Shown: positions 1 to 13,684, counted from the stretch's first letter. The stretch: 64,000 bases of DNA from Azolla caroliniana (GCA_043228905.1 JBHGNT010000012.1:18600001-18664000), one strand, 5' to 3'. Translations and numbers: made by a program. The notes: a model not told the origin generated them from the sequence alone.

Positions 1-560
1 GAATGCAACTTCTGAATTCAAGTTCCACACAAACTTTGTCGCAAGAAGGTTTATTTCTAATGTAAGCATGAAGAAATAAGGACATAAACGATAGATAGTA
101 AAGAGAGAGAGAGAGAGAAAGAAGGGTGCCGATCCACTCGACCACCCTTCGAGTGAAGGGATCGAGACTGACCCAAGCCTTGATCGACGTCCCATACCAC
201 CACCAAGGCATCGAGTCATACCTGATATAGGCACACACTCACAATAAGAGTCAAGTTCGCCACAAGGTCACATTCTCGGCGTAGTCAAATAATATGTCTA
301 ACGAGGATAGCTAGGCCTCATATTTATAGCCAGGCCTAAAGCCCCCAGGCAAGTCCACACACATGTGGCCCTTATGGGTTGTCTCAATCCCTAGGATTAA
401 AAGTAACCCTCCCTTCTTTACACTCACGATAAAACCCTCACACTTTTATCTGTCTGTGTAAGATACTCCAATACAAGCTAAAATGGGATAAATTTGGGTC
501 ATGATGCCCATTGGAGGTAACTCTGGGCGGGATCACGAGACAAAGCTTATCAGTGGGCGG
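1..560 (-). mobile_element. possible LTR fragment, reverse orientation
   Basis: No gene is visible here. Read on the minus strand, the stretch has the layout of an LTR promoter: a TATA element (GGCTATAAATATGAGG, about 320-340) follows a GC-richer upstream part and precedes a 'GGTGGTATGGGAC' block near 185-205. A similar block occurs in the LTR-like segment near 62.57 kb. The ends of the element and any target duplication cannot be seen, so this is inference. A GA microsatellite occupies 102-118. Confidence 0.25.
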
Positions 561-589
561 GCGGGCGAGGGTTTCTCATAGAGAGGGTT

Positions 590-650
590 TCTTCTTCTTC
601 TTCTTCTTCTTCTTCTTCTTCATGTATGTATATACACATCTTTAAAGAAG

Positions 651-688
<38 letters not shown>

Positions 689-750
689 TTGGCTTTTGTT
701 TCTCAATTGTAGTTAGTGTACACACAAAAAAGGACTGTGGGTGCTCCCCT

Positions 751-789
<39 letters not shown>

Positions 790-802
790 TCTCTGGAGAA
801 GA
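590..802 (+). repeat. CTT and CT microsatellites in the UTP25 promoter/leader
   Basis: Three pyrimidine arrays lie just upstream of the UTP25 start: (CTT)n at 590-620, (TC)n at 652-685 and (CT)n at 754-784. The last ends only 18 bases before the ATG at 803, so it is probably transcribed as part of the 5' leader. Pyrimidine-rich leaders of this kind are common in plant housekeeping genes. A short upstream frame (ATG at 622, stop by 645) would exist if transcription starts that far up. Confidence 0.6.
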
Positions 803-3800
803 ATGGTGGACATAGACAGGATGAAGATGAAGACGAAGAAGAAGCTGCCTGGCAAGCATCAAACAGAGGGGCAGCGAAAGAGACGCAGGGATGAACCTAG
901 AGGAAACAAGCAACGTGAGGGTGTGGCTATGGAGCATCAAAGAAGACCAGGTATGTGTGTGTCCGATGCATATCCATCCATCCATCTATCTATCTGTCTA
1001 TATATGGTCTCCGTCATTTCGATGTCTCTTTCTGTTTCCCCTCTAGTCACATATTGGTAGGAGCACCACTTTCACAGTTGCCGCATCATGTCAATATGGC
1101 AATGGTTTTGGTTATACATACATACATGCACACATACATATCTATATCTATAACTATATCTATATCTATGATTATATCTATATCTATATCCATATCTATG
1201 TCTATATCTATATCTATATCTATATGTGGCAATGAGTAAATATTTTTTGTGTCCAGAGATTTACCTACATTTTTGCATCTGATTTTTATTTTATTTTTGT
1301 TCCTGCAAAGCAGTGACCGGTAGAACTACAGAATTTGGTCACAGCAATGAGGGGAGTGAGAGCGAGAGCGAGGGGCAGGTTAGCTCCGATGGTGGCGATG
1401 GTGATACTCCAGTGTCTGCTTATCAGACCCTTCTAGGGTCCTTGCAAGCAAAAGGAGGAACATTTACTCAAGCATTTGCACAAAGGTATGCATACTTTTT
1501 TATGTCTACAGTAGTCTCCAATTTGCAATTAAATAGCACGACCATCTTAGTCGATCTCCTCGACTTTCTAGCATAGTGGTCTATGCCTGGGTTTTTCTCA
1601 TCTGAGGTTCTGTAATATATTACTCATTCAAACATAATGCCTTTCGTTAAGATTTCTTTGAGAAACTGTTCGAGAAACCTCCATATGCCTGATGTTTTTT
1701 GTATTTTTTTGCCACAACTTTATTTTAGAAAAAATATATGCATAGACTTGATGGTGCCAAAATAATGCTGACATTACATGTGTCAAACCCTTCTGAAACG
1801 TATCTTATGTGACTGTCGCATGCATGTGGGCTTCTTTTGCTGCATCCTAATAATGGTATTCTTATTGTTTTTTATCTCCTACCAGGCAAAGGGAAGAGCA
1901 AGGAATGAGCTCTGATGATGAAAATCCCAGCTGTGAGGATGGCGGTGACGATTCTGATGATACTGGTAGCGATAGAGATGATGATGATGATTCTATTGAT
2001 CTTGAAGTTGATGAAAAGATTGAAGAAGAGTCTGATGATTGTAAAGAAGGTACTTAACTTTGTTAATAGGTTGTGTATATTATCCACATAATTGATATGG
2101 TTTCTGTGAAAGTGGAGGACACTGCCACTCAAATTGTGTAATGCTCAACAATGGGAAGGATTGCTATAACAGGATATAATTTTATGGAATAAATGTTATG
2201 AAAGTTTTCTAGAATAAATTCTATAATGGAAAAAAGAAGTGCGTAGACTCTCAGCCATATTTGCCTGGGAAAAATCTGTTTCTAGACTTCTCTAGGAAGT
2301 TGACATTCTAGAACTTGGCAGCAGCGTTTCCTTTAAGTGAACCATATACATCTCCAAGGTCTCATATGATGCAAATATTGAACTGGTCTTGTGGTGTGGT
2401 GCTGGTGGTCTGAATGAGTTTGACTCAAGGAGGATTGGCTTTTGGGTTTTGAAAGCTTTGATTTATGTATGCATATCTTGGTTTTTCCATATTGATGTTT
2501 TACGATGTCTGATATCTCTAGAGAAGATGCATTATTCAGAAATGGAGAAAGCAGCTGCTGTAGTTGAAGACGAGGAACAACCATTAGTTATGGAAATTGA
2601 AGAATCACAAGAAGAAAGTGGTGATGAGGCAGCTACAACAGCTCGTGGTACTCATATGAAGTAAGTGGAAATGGTGTGATCTAGTGGGTAAAGTTTCTGG
2701 AACAACTCCTATCATGTATCTGTTTAAATCTTACCTCTCTTTATTTTCGTATAGTGCATTCAAAAAGCATATGGATCACACTTTGACAGATACAGAAGTT
2801 GCACTGTTGTCGAAAGGAGGAATAAAGTTTAGGTGCCAAGTTGTTGCAGCTGGTATTCAGAAATCTAAATGGGTGACTACCTCAGCTGATTTTCCAGTGG
2901 TGAGTTAGTGCACCAAATCTAATAAACATTTACGAAACAGAAAGCAACTAAACAGCATTAAAAACTGAAAGCTGAAATGTTTCTTCTTGCAGTTTTATTG
3001 TCAAGATTGTTGCAAATGCGAAGCCCCCACAGAAATTATAAAATATGCTCTAAACAAACCTATGCGACTCAATTAAAACACTTATGCATAATAGTTTTCT
3101 TTTAACATGCTGCTTAGTGGAATGTTCATGTTTGAAGTCGTTAATGTTGTTTTTCTTAATATTACACATCTTAATTTTGGTTCAACAAAAATCAAAAGTT
3201 GGCAGCTTCTTATGGAAAACACGCATTTTGCATGCTATTATTGTTTTACTAAATAATATTGCGCATTTAATAATGTCATTTTGTCTATAGGAAGAAAAAA
3301 GTGCTCTAAATTGCGGCGTCAAACTGCGACTTAGGAGCGCATGGCTCTCATGCCATAAGGATATGCTTTGTGGGGATTTCGAAACAGATCGTCAGTGCCA
3401 GTTTTTCAACTATTGTACGACTCTCTCATACCCATGTTGACTTTGAAGATATAGGTTATCACTTAAGAGTGAGGTGGCAATGGACATAGTGGATGCTACT
3501 TCTTGCAGGTAATAGCTATCGAGATATCCTGTATTCTAGAAGACCAACTTTCTATGTTGATGGAGATGCTCAAGATGGTGAAATCATGGATGCCTATCTG
3601 TTGCATGTGGTGAGTTGCCAAATTTTTGATTTCGTTGTCTATAAAGGAAGTACAGAGAAAATAGAAGGAAACTGAGTAGATGTACTCCTTATGACAGCTG
3701 AATCATATCAGCAAAACCCGGGATCTTGTGACAAAAAATAATGAGAAAACAAATACTGCATCAGGAATTGAAGAAGCTCAAAGAGATCAAGGATTTACTA

Positions 3801-6800
3801 GGGCCAAGGTTATGATGTTTCTCATTACACATTTTTTCTCACCAAACCTCCTCATAGCATTATTTTTCAGGCGCATATGCAGCATATGGTGATGATAGGT
3901 GGTACGCATATTACAATTAGGTGCACTCAGATATAGTTTAACTTCATGGAATGGATTTGATTATTTGGAAATGCCAATTGTCTGGTGCATTTGTGAACAC
4001 ACGTTCAAATTAAATCACATTTAATCTGCAGTATAGACAAATGCATTGCACTGCATTACTTATGCATGAGAATCTCAATAACTATATGAGCCGGCTGTAT
4101 ATAAGTCATCATCAAACCTGATTAGAACTTGAGTATGATTGGAGCAGGTAATTTCTGTGGAGTATTGGTTTGCTACTGCAATTTACTTGACTAGATTGTA
4201 GAATGCAGGAACATTATAATTAGTTTGTGAGATTTAAGTCATTACTTTGCCAGCTAAACTTGATATCAAGGCTATTTTATATTTTTATGCTAATTTTTAT
4301 AGTGATTCAGGTTCTGATTTTGCTTCCATTGCGTAGCTGTGCATTAAGAGTGGTAAAAAAGCTGCTAACGTTAGTACCGTCCTTGCAAAAGGTATTCTTT
4401 GGTTCAATGCGTTCTTTGTTTGCATTGTTTTGTCTCGAATATCTTAATTGTAAGCATGAACTGTATCAGTCGGGAAGACTTGAGTGAGCCTTATTACATA
4501 TGTGTATAGTGATCTCTTATGCAAACTTCCTAGCTAGAAGTTTAAGGTAGTGCCAGTTCATACTGAAATGATAGATTGTGTCTTTTAATTCAGTTAATTC
4601 TAGCCATAACCATGAAAATCATAATCAAATATCATCGTGTCTTTTTCTATTTTAAAGATAGGGTAGGGGGTACTTATATCAACACCTTAGGAACAGGTCA
4701 TGTATATTTATTCTTATGGATGGCGAAAGAGTCTCTCTTAAGCAAGGGAGGCTACCTATTTCTCTTTTTTCCTTTCTTAAAACTTGTTATGGTTGTTAAA
4801 ACATTTGCACACATTTCTCTCTTTTATACCCTTTTCGTAAAGCTTATTATATTGATGAGAATATTGAAATGTTCTCCATAATCTTTTCTTACTATTCCAG
4901 AGCACCGTGGAGCATAAGTCAAGGTTCTTTGATGAGTTTGGTGTGGAAGATTCGGATTCAGATTTGGATGAACCTGCAGTAGCAAAGAAGACATCTAAAC
5001 CAGCTGATCACAATGCACTTTTTGATGGCAACAATGATGATCATTTCCGAATTGGAATAAAGTTCACAAGGTTTGAAAACGTGCTTCTTAAATTTGACAC
5101 TGGCTTTGGATTATGTACATGAAACAACATCATGGATGCTGTGATCTTTCACTCAATTTGATTCTTGAATGATAATATGCTTTTAACTGCCCTTCTATTT
5201 CATGACACTAGGTTTTTTATAAGCTCTGTTTAGTCTATTATGTGCGGTTTTTGTGGCTGGTTATTTCCATCTACATCTAGGGCTTAATGTTATTATTAAT
5301 TTGCTTCCATAATTGACATCAAATTCTGTGATATTGTTGGTGAATTAGTGCTGCGATTTATTACCATTGTATTTATGGAGATGGTCTAGATTCTATAGTC
5401 CATATCAACATTGCATGCATTATTTGTCTCCTCTCCCAAAAATTAACTTACACTCCTAAATGACCACAAGGCGAGTATTCCTTATCAAGAATTACCTGGG
5501 ACAGTTGGGAAAGAGCCATCTGTGACATACTGATAAATGCATATGATAATTGGAAAGGAAGAAATTGTGACTGGAACCCCGTGGCCTATATGTCAATACT
5601 TACCCAATGAGGGGAGTTAGCTGATTTCTTATCAGGATATCAGGACAAAGCCTGCATTTTAAGTACACATGGATATCTGTATCCTACATGTTTGGGCTTG
5701 GGCCAATGGTATAGTTCAAGTTATGTCAGTAAGCCATCAATTTGGGAACAGCAATAGTCATGGCTGTACAAAGAAGACTTAGATATGGGCCGATACATAT
5801 CCAAAAGGATTTCGTGTACCTATTCAATGTACTATTGAAACTCAATGCACATGTTCGTTTGTCACAAAGGAATGTTCATTCGCCAAAAGGTATAGAAAGA
5901 CATGAGCATGCCACTATTAAGTCCTGGGCATCAGCCATTGCTCTGCTAAACCTCAACTATGGCTTTGGAAACCTCTTGCTGGTACTTATTTTTGTGTTTC
6001 AGAGCTTGTGCAGTTAGGATACTGCCAATAATTATTTCATTTCCACTCAAGGGGCATCTGTTTATTGTGAATTGTGATAGGAAGCACAAGTTACTTTTTT
6101 GAAACCATTAAAAAAGTCATATGCTTCATTATTAGTGGAAAATCATACTGATATGGCTCTTTATTTTTTGCTGCATCATTTTGGCTGACTTAAATAACTA
6201 GTTTTTATGACTGAAACAATGAAGTCACTCATTCAATTGTGATCTTAGAAATTCAATAATTCCAACCAAGATCTAGCCTTGATCTTACATCTCAGTGACA
6301 TTTTTCGGCATGCTCACCCTGCCTGTCCATGCCATCTTGCCAACCCATTTGTTCTGTTGAGCTGTTTTGGCAAACTTGCTAGAAACTTTCCAAGGCATCA
6401 TATGGAATGATGCAAATATGCGCTTTAATATACAGACAGTGCATGCATGTAAATACCGACACACCACATTGCTGGATGAAGTAATTATTAACTATACATT
6501 TCTTTTGCAGGAAAAGCGTGAAACTTTACAGCGATTTCTATTCATCCGATTTGATCATTGCCTCTCCGTTGGGTTTGATAACGGTAGGTTCATTGAATAC
6601 ATCGTTTTTGAGTTTTGCCACTAAAAGATATTTTTACAAATAGAAGTCTTTCACTCTTTTAAATGACTATAGTTTTGAGATTATTGATTATAGATCTGAG
6701 AATCTTCTGCTTGTTAATTTATTTATTTTTATAATTCACCTTGGTATCACTACAACAGAGAATTGGAGAAGCAGAGCAGGAAAAGGATAAGGACGTTGAT

Positions 6801-9800
6801 TTTCTATCTTCAATTGAGGTAAGCAGATGTCTTATGTGGGTGGCCAGAAACTTCTACATTAGATTCGGTGGCGAGTTCTCTTCATCGTCACCTTACTCTG
6901 GTTTGCTGTCAGCTCAGCACTTGTTAAAAAGGGGAGCTTGAAACAGGGAAAAACCTTCCGCACTCTGTAGGAATTCTTAAGAAGTTCATGAAAAACCTCA
7001 AATTTATGCAACAGATGAGATCTAGAGAAGGTCCAGCATGATGCGATGGTGGCATGTTAGTTAGAAGAACCTGATGACCCACTGCTCATTCTGCATCCAA
7101 GTGACCATTGCCGTATTTCATTTATGATGTGTATATACTGTTAATATACAAAGGGCCATTTCTTAGAAGGGGGCTTCAATACATGGTTTCCATATGTGCA
7201 TGCAACCTAGACCTTCAAAGACTTATGCCAATAAATAATGGCACCTAATGGAAGAAGTAATGTATCCATGATTCAGCTGACGCTTGATATATAAATCTCA
7301 TGTTGCATGAAATTGGAATATAACGGTTAATGATTACAGTAACATATATGAATATGCACTACACTGTTCACAAGTTGCCAACTCAATTGATTATCTATGG
7401 TGTGTACACTAAGTTTCTAATAATGCGAAGGTGCTGTCAGATTGTTTCCTCTGATAGGATGTAATGTTTGCTGCTATATTTTGCAGATTTTAATTATAGA
7501 TTATGCAGATTGCATACTTATGCAGGTAAGGTGACACAGAAAAGGTGTGTGGAAGTGATTTGATTTCCATATCCATTGGTTAAGCTTATATTATTTTGCA
7601 GAACTGGTCTCATGTGGTTGAGATTGGAGAGCAACTTAACCAGATTCCTGTGCAACAACATGGTACCGACTTTATGCGAATAAGGGAATGGTAAAGATAT
7701 AAATATATTCATCTTTAGTATTGGTGTACAGAATCACTATTCTATTTTTATTTGGGATGTATTGTATGATTTGTAGGTTTTTGAATGGGAATGCTCGGTA
7801 TTATAGGCAGTCAATCATTCTCTCTGCATTTGCTGATGCGGGTATACATTCTTTACTTTACACAGCATACATGATGTGCCATACTTTTTTTTAATCTTAA
7901 GGAACACTAAATTTTAATGTTCATGTAGGGATTAATGCATTTTTTCATAGATCCTGTTTTAGCCATGCTGGCAAGGTAGGTATTGTTTTATGCATTACTT
8001 TTTCTATCTCTATCATGTGCACTTTTCTTAAATTTGACCCATGCAGATGAAGTTGCGATGTGAACACCCTGGTGTCCTTTCTAAGGTTCTGTTGCAAGTA
8101 CGGCAGGTATGCTTTGGAGTGGTTATGTTATTTTGTGTAGGAAAGTTGTTTGTCTTTAATTATAAAAGGTTCACCATTTGAACTGGAGCACACTCTTCTG
8201 ATGTAGGTATATGAACGCTTTAATGGTATTTCTCTAACAGAGGTGGACGATGCCCGGTTCAATTTATTTGTGAAGCAGGTACAGAATTAGGATTACCATT
8301 TCAGGCCGTCAAATGCTTGATGTTATTTTGGAGCCAAAATGGCTAATTGATCCTCAACCTTGCATTCCTGCAATATGGGACATTATTTATTAGTCATAAG
8401 GGTGTAGCGTTGCACATATTTTGAAATTTCTTTCATTATAATATCATATATTTTTGAGTTCTTTTTTTCTCTGTAATAATTTCTACTTTATAAAGTTTGT
8501 TCAATTTATTCTTTCTTTCCTTATCTTTTGGTTTCAGGTCTTTGCATCATTGAAGGACTCTTTGCAGGTTTCTCATTGCCTAATAAACGAAATCAAATTT
8601 CTAAATCATAATTTTGCTTATCTTTTACCTTGGAATCTCAGGGAGGGATCATGATATTTGTGAGCTCATATTTTGACTTCGTGCGACTGCGCAATTTTCT
8701 AAAATCAGAGAACATGTCATTTTGTCTTCTTGGAGAGTATGTGACCAAATTCCGAACTTCTTTTGTATCTAAACATTACAATGGACATGGGACTGAAATA
8801 GATTTATTAAATTGTATTGGCATTCCTAATAAGATTATTCTATGTTTAAGTTAATGTAATGCAATAAGGGTTACGTTACATTTATTAACCTACCCTAAAC
8901 TATTGGGGGCTGGAAAGATATTATGAGCCCCCAATATTAGACCTCAATTAAAATTATGTTCTAATTTTCTGCAGCTGAGCCTATTAATCAAATCTCAAAG
9001 CCTTCATTACAGCTATAGTCCTTGTGATGCTGGCATTTACTATGATAGGCAAAATTTTCAATTTATTATAAATCGGCTTGTCAAAATTGTTTAATATGTA
9101 TACCTCATGCCAGTAGCCATTTTCTAATGACTTGACGTCATTCCTTAGGTACCTTTGGGCAAGATATTATCAAGTCTGAACTCTAGGTCTTCTATAAGTC
9201 TTGGAGTAAGATGGTTGATCCTGACAAAAAGTCCAAGGCATAAGATGGTCAAGCAGTCGACCATCTCATAGGCCTTTTTGCAGTCGTCCGTGGGTGGGGT
9301 TGTGGTTTATCATGGAACTTGAGTTTCTAGATGTCTTTTGCAGATATCAAGGCACCCTGATAAAAAGTCAAGTCACAAGATGGTCAATCAGTTGACCCTT
9401 TGAGAGGCCTTCTTGAAGTCATCTGTGGGAGGAGTGCTTGAGTTTCTGGATGTCTTCTGGTTATATCAAGTTAAATTTAAACACTAGGTCTTCGATAAGT
9501 CAATAGATAAGATGGTTCACCTTGTCAAAAAGTCCAGGCTTAAGATGGTCAAGCAGTTGAACAACTAAGGTCAAGTTTGAATACTAAATCTTCTATAAGT
9601 CAAGGAATAATATGGTTGACCCAGTCAAAAATTCAATGCATAAGATGGTCAGGCAGTTGACCCTCTGGTTGGCCTTCTTGAAGTGGTCTGAGCAAGGAGC
9701 GTTTGAATATTATGGAACTTGAGTTTGTGGATGTTTTCTGCAGATGTAAGGTTATCATAGGCATGCTGTGCTTCTACTTGCTGGAATATTGCCCAATAGC

Positions 9801-10900
9801 TTAGTTACTTCTCTGTCAGATGGATGTTCTCTATCCTGAAGCTGAATTAGCTTTGTGGGATGTGAGAACATTCTGATGTATGTTTTTTCTCATGAAGCTG
9901 ACTTAGCTTAGACAGTTGTGATAACAAGTGACTTTGATGTTACTTCTTCAAATCTATACCATTCAATTGGATCTCTATTTAGTTCGACTTTTTTGTACCG
10001 CACTAAATAAATAAATAAATAAATATATATGCAACAGCATAGTTGTGCAATGATATGAATGAAATCATTCATTTCTATGTAAAATTTTTCCTTCAGTTTG
10101 ATTGCATGTTCTTTTAAGTTCGTCTTGCAATTAAGTTCATTAAATCAATCATGCTGCTTATGAGAGACAGTATTTTCATAATAGATATACCAAGGCAAGT
10201 GATATTTCTCGTTCACGAGCATGGTTCTTTCATGGAAAGCGTCGAATAATGCTCTATTCAGAACGTGCACACTTTTATCATCGTTACAAAGTAAATTTTT
10301 TATTTCTATGCATACTTGAACTCTGTTCATAGTGTTTCCTTCATCAATAACTTTGTTTTATGTTTTCCAGATTCGTGGTATAAAAGACTTGATCTTCTAC
10401 TCCCTACCAGAAAATGCAGAATTCTACTCTGAGGTAGGTGTGAATGAGGGTTAGTCCCTATAATTAATTGTCTGTGCACTTTCTTAATTGTGACTTCTAT
10501 CTCATCAGATAACAAACATGATGGAGGGGCTTGATAATCCATCTTCCTTGGCTCTTTTCTCTGAATTTGACAACTTAAAGGTTTGTACTTGCTTATGATG
10601 CTTCGTTTACTACAAATCACTTATGCTAGGAGGGAAGTAATGTGATGTGGATTTAATCTTCCGTTCCATCTCAGTATCGTGTGAATCAACCATTAAATCA
10701 CTGAATGGTTTTTTTTTTTGCTCCAAACTACAATTCAGTCTTGACGCATAGTTGAGCATACATCCATATTTTCTTAACCTTCTAATATAATTTATGCTTG
10801 ATCATTTAATTTTGATCATCTGCAGCTGGAGAGAATTGTTGGGACATCTCGAGCAAGCAAAATGTTAAAATCTGAAAATAGAACTTTCATGTTTTGTTAA
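803..10900 (+). CDS. UTP25: U3 snoRNA-associated protein UTP25 / NOF1 (DEF homologue)
   Basis: Nucleolar factor of the small-subunit processome, needed for 18S rRNA maturation; it is a degenerate relative of DEAD-box helicases (yeast Utp25, animal DEF, Arabidopsis NOF1). Exons: 803-950, 1311-1485, 1886-2049, 2522-2660, 2755-2899, 3291-3414, 3509-3609, 3698-3808, 4311-4391, 4901-5070, 6511-6583, 6759-6818, 7487-7525, 7602-7690, 7777-7841, 7929-7975, 8047-8106, 8207-8278, 8538-8567, 8642-8736, 10185-10290, 10371-10433, 10509-10580, 10826-10900. These join to 2,304 nt (767 aa) with every phase consistent. The N-terminus (MVDIDRMKMKTKKK) is basic, and residues about 108-205 are very acidic. Family blocks follow: NSYRDILY, VLILLPLRSCALRVVKKL (about 370), SDLIIASPLGL (about 466), IIDYADCILMQNW in the Walker-B position (about 500), and a conserved C-terminus ending SRASKMLKSENRTFMFC. 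No canonical DEAD or Walker A motif is seen, as in the family. Intron 20 (1.45 kb) holds degenerate repeats. Confidence 0.93.
1136..1226. repeat. TATATC/TCTATA hexanucleotide array in UTP25 intron 1
   Basis: About fifteen imperfect copies of TATATC, with TAACTA, GATTA and CCATA variants, lie in the middle of the first UTP25 intron, away from the splice sites. It looks like an ordinary AT-rich microsatellite. Confidence 0.8.
9170..9730 (+). repeat. degenerate tandem repeat in UTP25 intron 20
   Basis: Three diverged units of roughly 190-210 bp repeat the same order of blocks: 'AGGTCTTCTATAAGTC', 'CAAAAAGTCCA', 'AAGATGGTCAAGCAGTTGAC', 'AGGCCTTCTTGAAGT' and 'GAACTTGAGTTT.TGGATG'. Core matches begin near 9,185, 9,360-9,480 and 9,570. 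No coding potential was recognised. The array accounts for much of the unusual length of this intron. Its origin could be local tandem duplication or a decayed transposon. Confidence 0.65.
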
Positions 10901-12880
10901 GAGATGATGGGATTCAAACTCAATCCCATGTTAGCACCATATCCTGCCTGTAACTCATATAAATCAAAGGAGCAATCTGTATCTGATGAGAGTATCCTTA
11001 TTACTAAGCAAAATATATCGTGCTGTGTCAAGGGGTCATCCACAAATACATTTCAGAAGATTAATTCGTGGATTGCAAAACTATCCTCCAAACGAGCAGG
11101 TTGCATAAATTATGATGGTGATCCAACATGTTTTGGTGCATCATTATGAGTTAACCATATCACCAAACCATCCATGGATGTCAGCAACATGGGTATGATT
11201 TCTTCTTACCAAGTACACCAAAATGGTGTATAGTGCTCCACACAGCACTATGGTTGCAAAATCATGGTGCTGTGAAAAGTTGAATCTTACATTGAAGGTG
11301 TTATCAATGTTTTAAAGCCCAAACATGTCATTATCATTATTGAGAATTTTTGTAAGACGTGAATGATCTCTGAAAAACACCATGCTTGTGGGCCCACAGG
11401 AAACATATGGTACGATTGTTCTTTGCCTTACTGCTGGTAATAGAAGAACACAGATCATGAATCAAGTTTTTTAGACTTGATAAATCAATTTTGGTCTTGT
11501 ATTGTATTTGACTTCTTTGAAAGAAGATTGCACTTCACATTATATGGATTAATTTGTGTGTAAAGATCTCGCATGATGAAGCATGTCATTAAAGTTATGG
11601 ATAGCAGAATTTTTGAATTCCAACTAGCATATTTGGTTTTTACATATGCTTTAAGTGAACCCCAAAGGCATCATATTTGTGACAATGGTTTTGAAGCTAA
11701 AAATGGAAACAAAAGATCTTTGCCACTTAGCTTTAGTTGGTCAATAACACATATTTAGCTGCCCTAGGATTGCAGGTTCTCTATCTTGAGATAGTTTAGT
11801 ATGTGGTCATGCTGAAACTATGAAAAATATATAACAATAACCAAAGCTATACATTTATTTTATTGTTATTGAATGGTTGGGAATGTAATTGGGGGACTTC
11901 TACGTTATTAAATTGAATTGGTGAGCTTGTTTAGATATTCACACAGAATAATTGTTTTCTAGTATCTTTTATAAAAATGATGGATGAAATTTAAACATGT
12001 TAATCCATTTGAATAGTGAAGGAATATCAATTGTTTGGAATAAGTAGTTTTTTTAGTTATGAAGAGGGTAGTGAATTGTAAAGGTTTTTAAACTGCATTT
12101 AGTTCCAAGAGGTAGCATTTATGTAGTAATTATCAAGGAATGAATCGCATTTACTTGAAGGGGTCAACATAAATTTCCAAGGGCTGTTATTGAGTTTGGA
12201 GGGGTGGGTTTCCTTAGGGTTGGTTAATCAATGATGGATTGAAGGATGTCACTCCCTAATGGCAAAGGCTATTGCCATACATCAACACATGAAAATACTT
12301 GCCTCTCAACTTCGTGCAATGCTAGAAACCTAAATTTACCTTTGAAATTAATCTAAAATTAACACACTTTGAATTGCTTTATTAATTAAGAAGTTCATTT
12401 TTACTTAAATAAAATTTATTGCATAAGAAACATATGAGATGCCTCAATTAAGTTGCTAATTACTAAGTAAAAAACATATATATGTGATTAAGTAGTGTGT
12501 AAAAGCTACATGGAGAAAGTAACTCTAGGTGGGCACAAGGAGGAGAGAATGAGAACCAAAAGGTAGCCCCAAAGTCGGGGAACCTAAAAATACCCTTTTT
12601 ACATGAGACCTCTTGCTCTTTTATACAAGTTGGAAACCCTAGAGGACCCCTTCAACAACCTTTCTTAGGGATGCTGATTTCATAGACAACCATCCAGGGG
12701 ACGTCTTTGTGCCCTTAGTCTTCTATAGGGTTGGTTGTCTTTTGATAAGACTTCTTCTAGCAACGATAATAAAACACCGTAACCTTCTCGGGCATCCTAT
12801 TGTGCCGACGTATATATAGAGGCTTGGCAAGTCTCTTCCAAGTTCCAACAATGAGGCATGAATCACTTGGTTGTAATAAA
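10901..12880. other. intergenic, no gene recognised; LTR-like promoter motifs near 12.6-12.8 kb
   Basis: 3' flank of UTP25 followed by AT-rich DNA. The first part (10,904-11,149) is open, but it starts at the UTP25 stop and resembles no family I know. Near 12,600-12,640 the minus strand reads TATAAAAGAGCAAGAGG, and at about 12,808 the plus strand reads GTATATATAGAGGC. Both look like TATA elements of LTRs, but no complete element could be outlined. Confidence 0.4.
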
Positions 12881-13283
12881 GCAATATCAAGTGTCTTTGA
12901 TAGTCAATGTATGGTTCAAGGCCTTAGCAAACATATGGTTGTGGATGGGTTCGAGAGAGATAGCCTACTCGTAAGCTCTTCATGAACGGATATCTGGTTT
13001 CATATGTAAACAAGCAAAGCAATATCAAGTGTCTTTGATAGTCAATGTATGGTTCAAGGCCTTGATAAGGTTGTGGATGGGTTTGAGAGAGGTAGCCTAC
13101 TCGTAAGCTCTTCATGAACGGACATCTGGTTTCATATTAAACAAGCAGAGCAATATCAAGTGTCTTCGACAGTCGATGTATGGTTCAAGGCCTTGGCAAA
13201 CATAAGGTTGTGGGTGGGTTCGAGAGGGTAGCCTACTCGTAAGCTCTTCATGAAACGAACATCTGGTTCCATATGTGTAACAA
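12881..13283 (+). repeat. three-copy 131-138 bp tandem repeat upstream of PMDH
   Basis: The block GCAATATCAAGTGTCTT starts at 12,881, 13,019 and 13,150. Each copy continues with GATAGTCAATGTATGGTTCA, then a GGTTGTGGATGGGTT segment, then 'CCTACTCGTAAGCTCTTCATGAA' and a 'TCTGGTTTCATAT' block. Spacings are therefore 138 and 131 bp, and identity is high enough to suggest recent duplication. The array ends about 340 bp before the PMDH start codon. Short open frames across it are repeats of one another, not genes. Confidence 0.85.
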
Positions 13284-13620
13284 GCGAAATCATTCGTGTA
13301 GATAATGCGATAGTGAGGCCCCTGCGTGGCAAGGAAAGTTTGGTTTCATACACGAGACCCCGAAACGTGGGCATTCTGGGCATTGGGTAGATAGAGATGG
13401 GGCATATACATACTACTAGTACTACAACAGCAACAACATTATGAATAGGCACCACAATGCTTACAGATTAGGCAAAGCCCCAAAAATGTGGTGGATGATT
13501 TACAGAAGGCCTTGGATATCATTTGGATAAAATAAATCTTTGGGCTCCAACCTTTTAAAGAATCAAGCAAGCAGACACCAACCCATCCATCCATACATCC
13601 ATCCATCATCCAAGCAAGCT
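13284..13620 (+). promoter_or_regulatory. PMDH promoter/leader region
   Basis: The interval between the tandem repeat and the PMDH start. An AT-rich GGATAAAATAAATC at about 13,525-13,540 could serve as a TATA element about 90 bases before the ATG. CCAT repeats at 13,580-13,610 would lie in the leader. No experimental support is visible; this is position-based inference. Confidence 0.3.
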
Positions 13621-13684
13621 ATGGCAGAGCGCTTGGCAAGGATCAATGCCCATTTGCAGCCTTCTGCCTATGTAAGCCATTGAT

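Noticed and set aside
10904-11149. 81-codon frame directly after the UTP25 stop
   Set aside because: Begins four bases after the stop, with no recognised motif and no splice signal linking it to another exon; more likely 3' UTR or chance.
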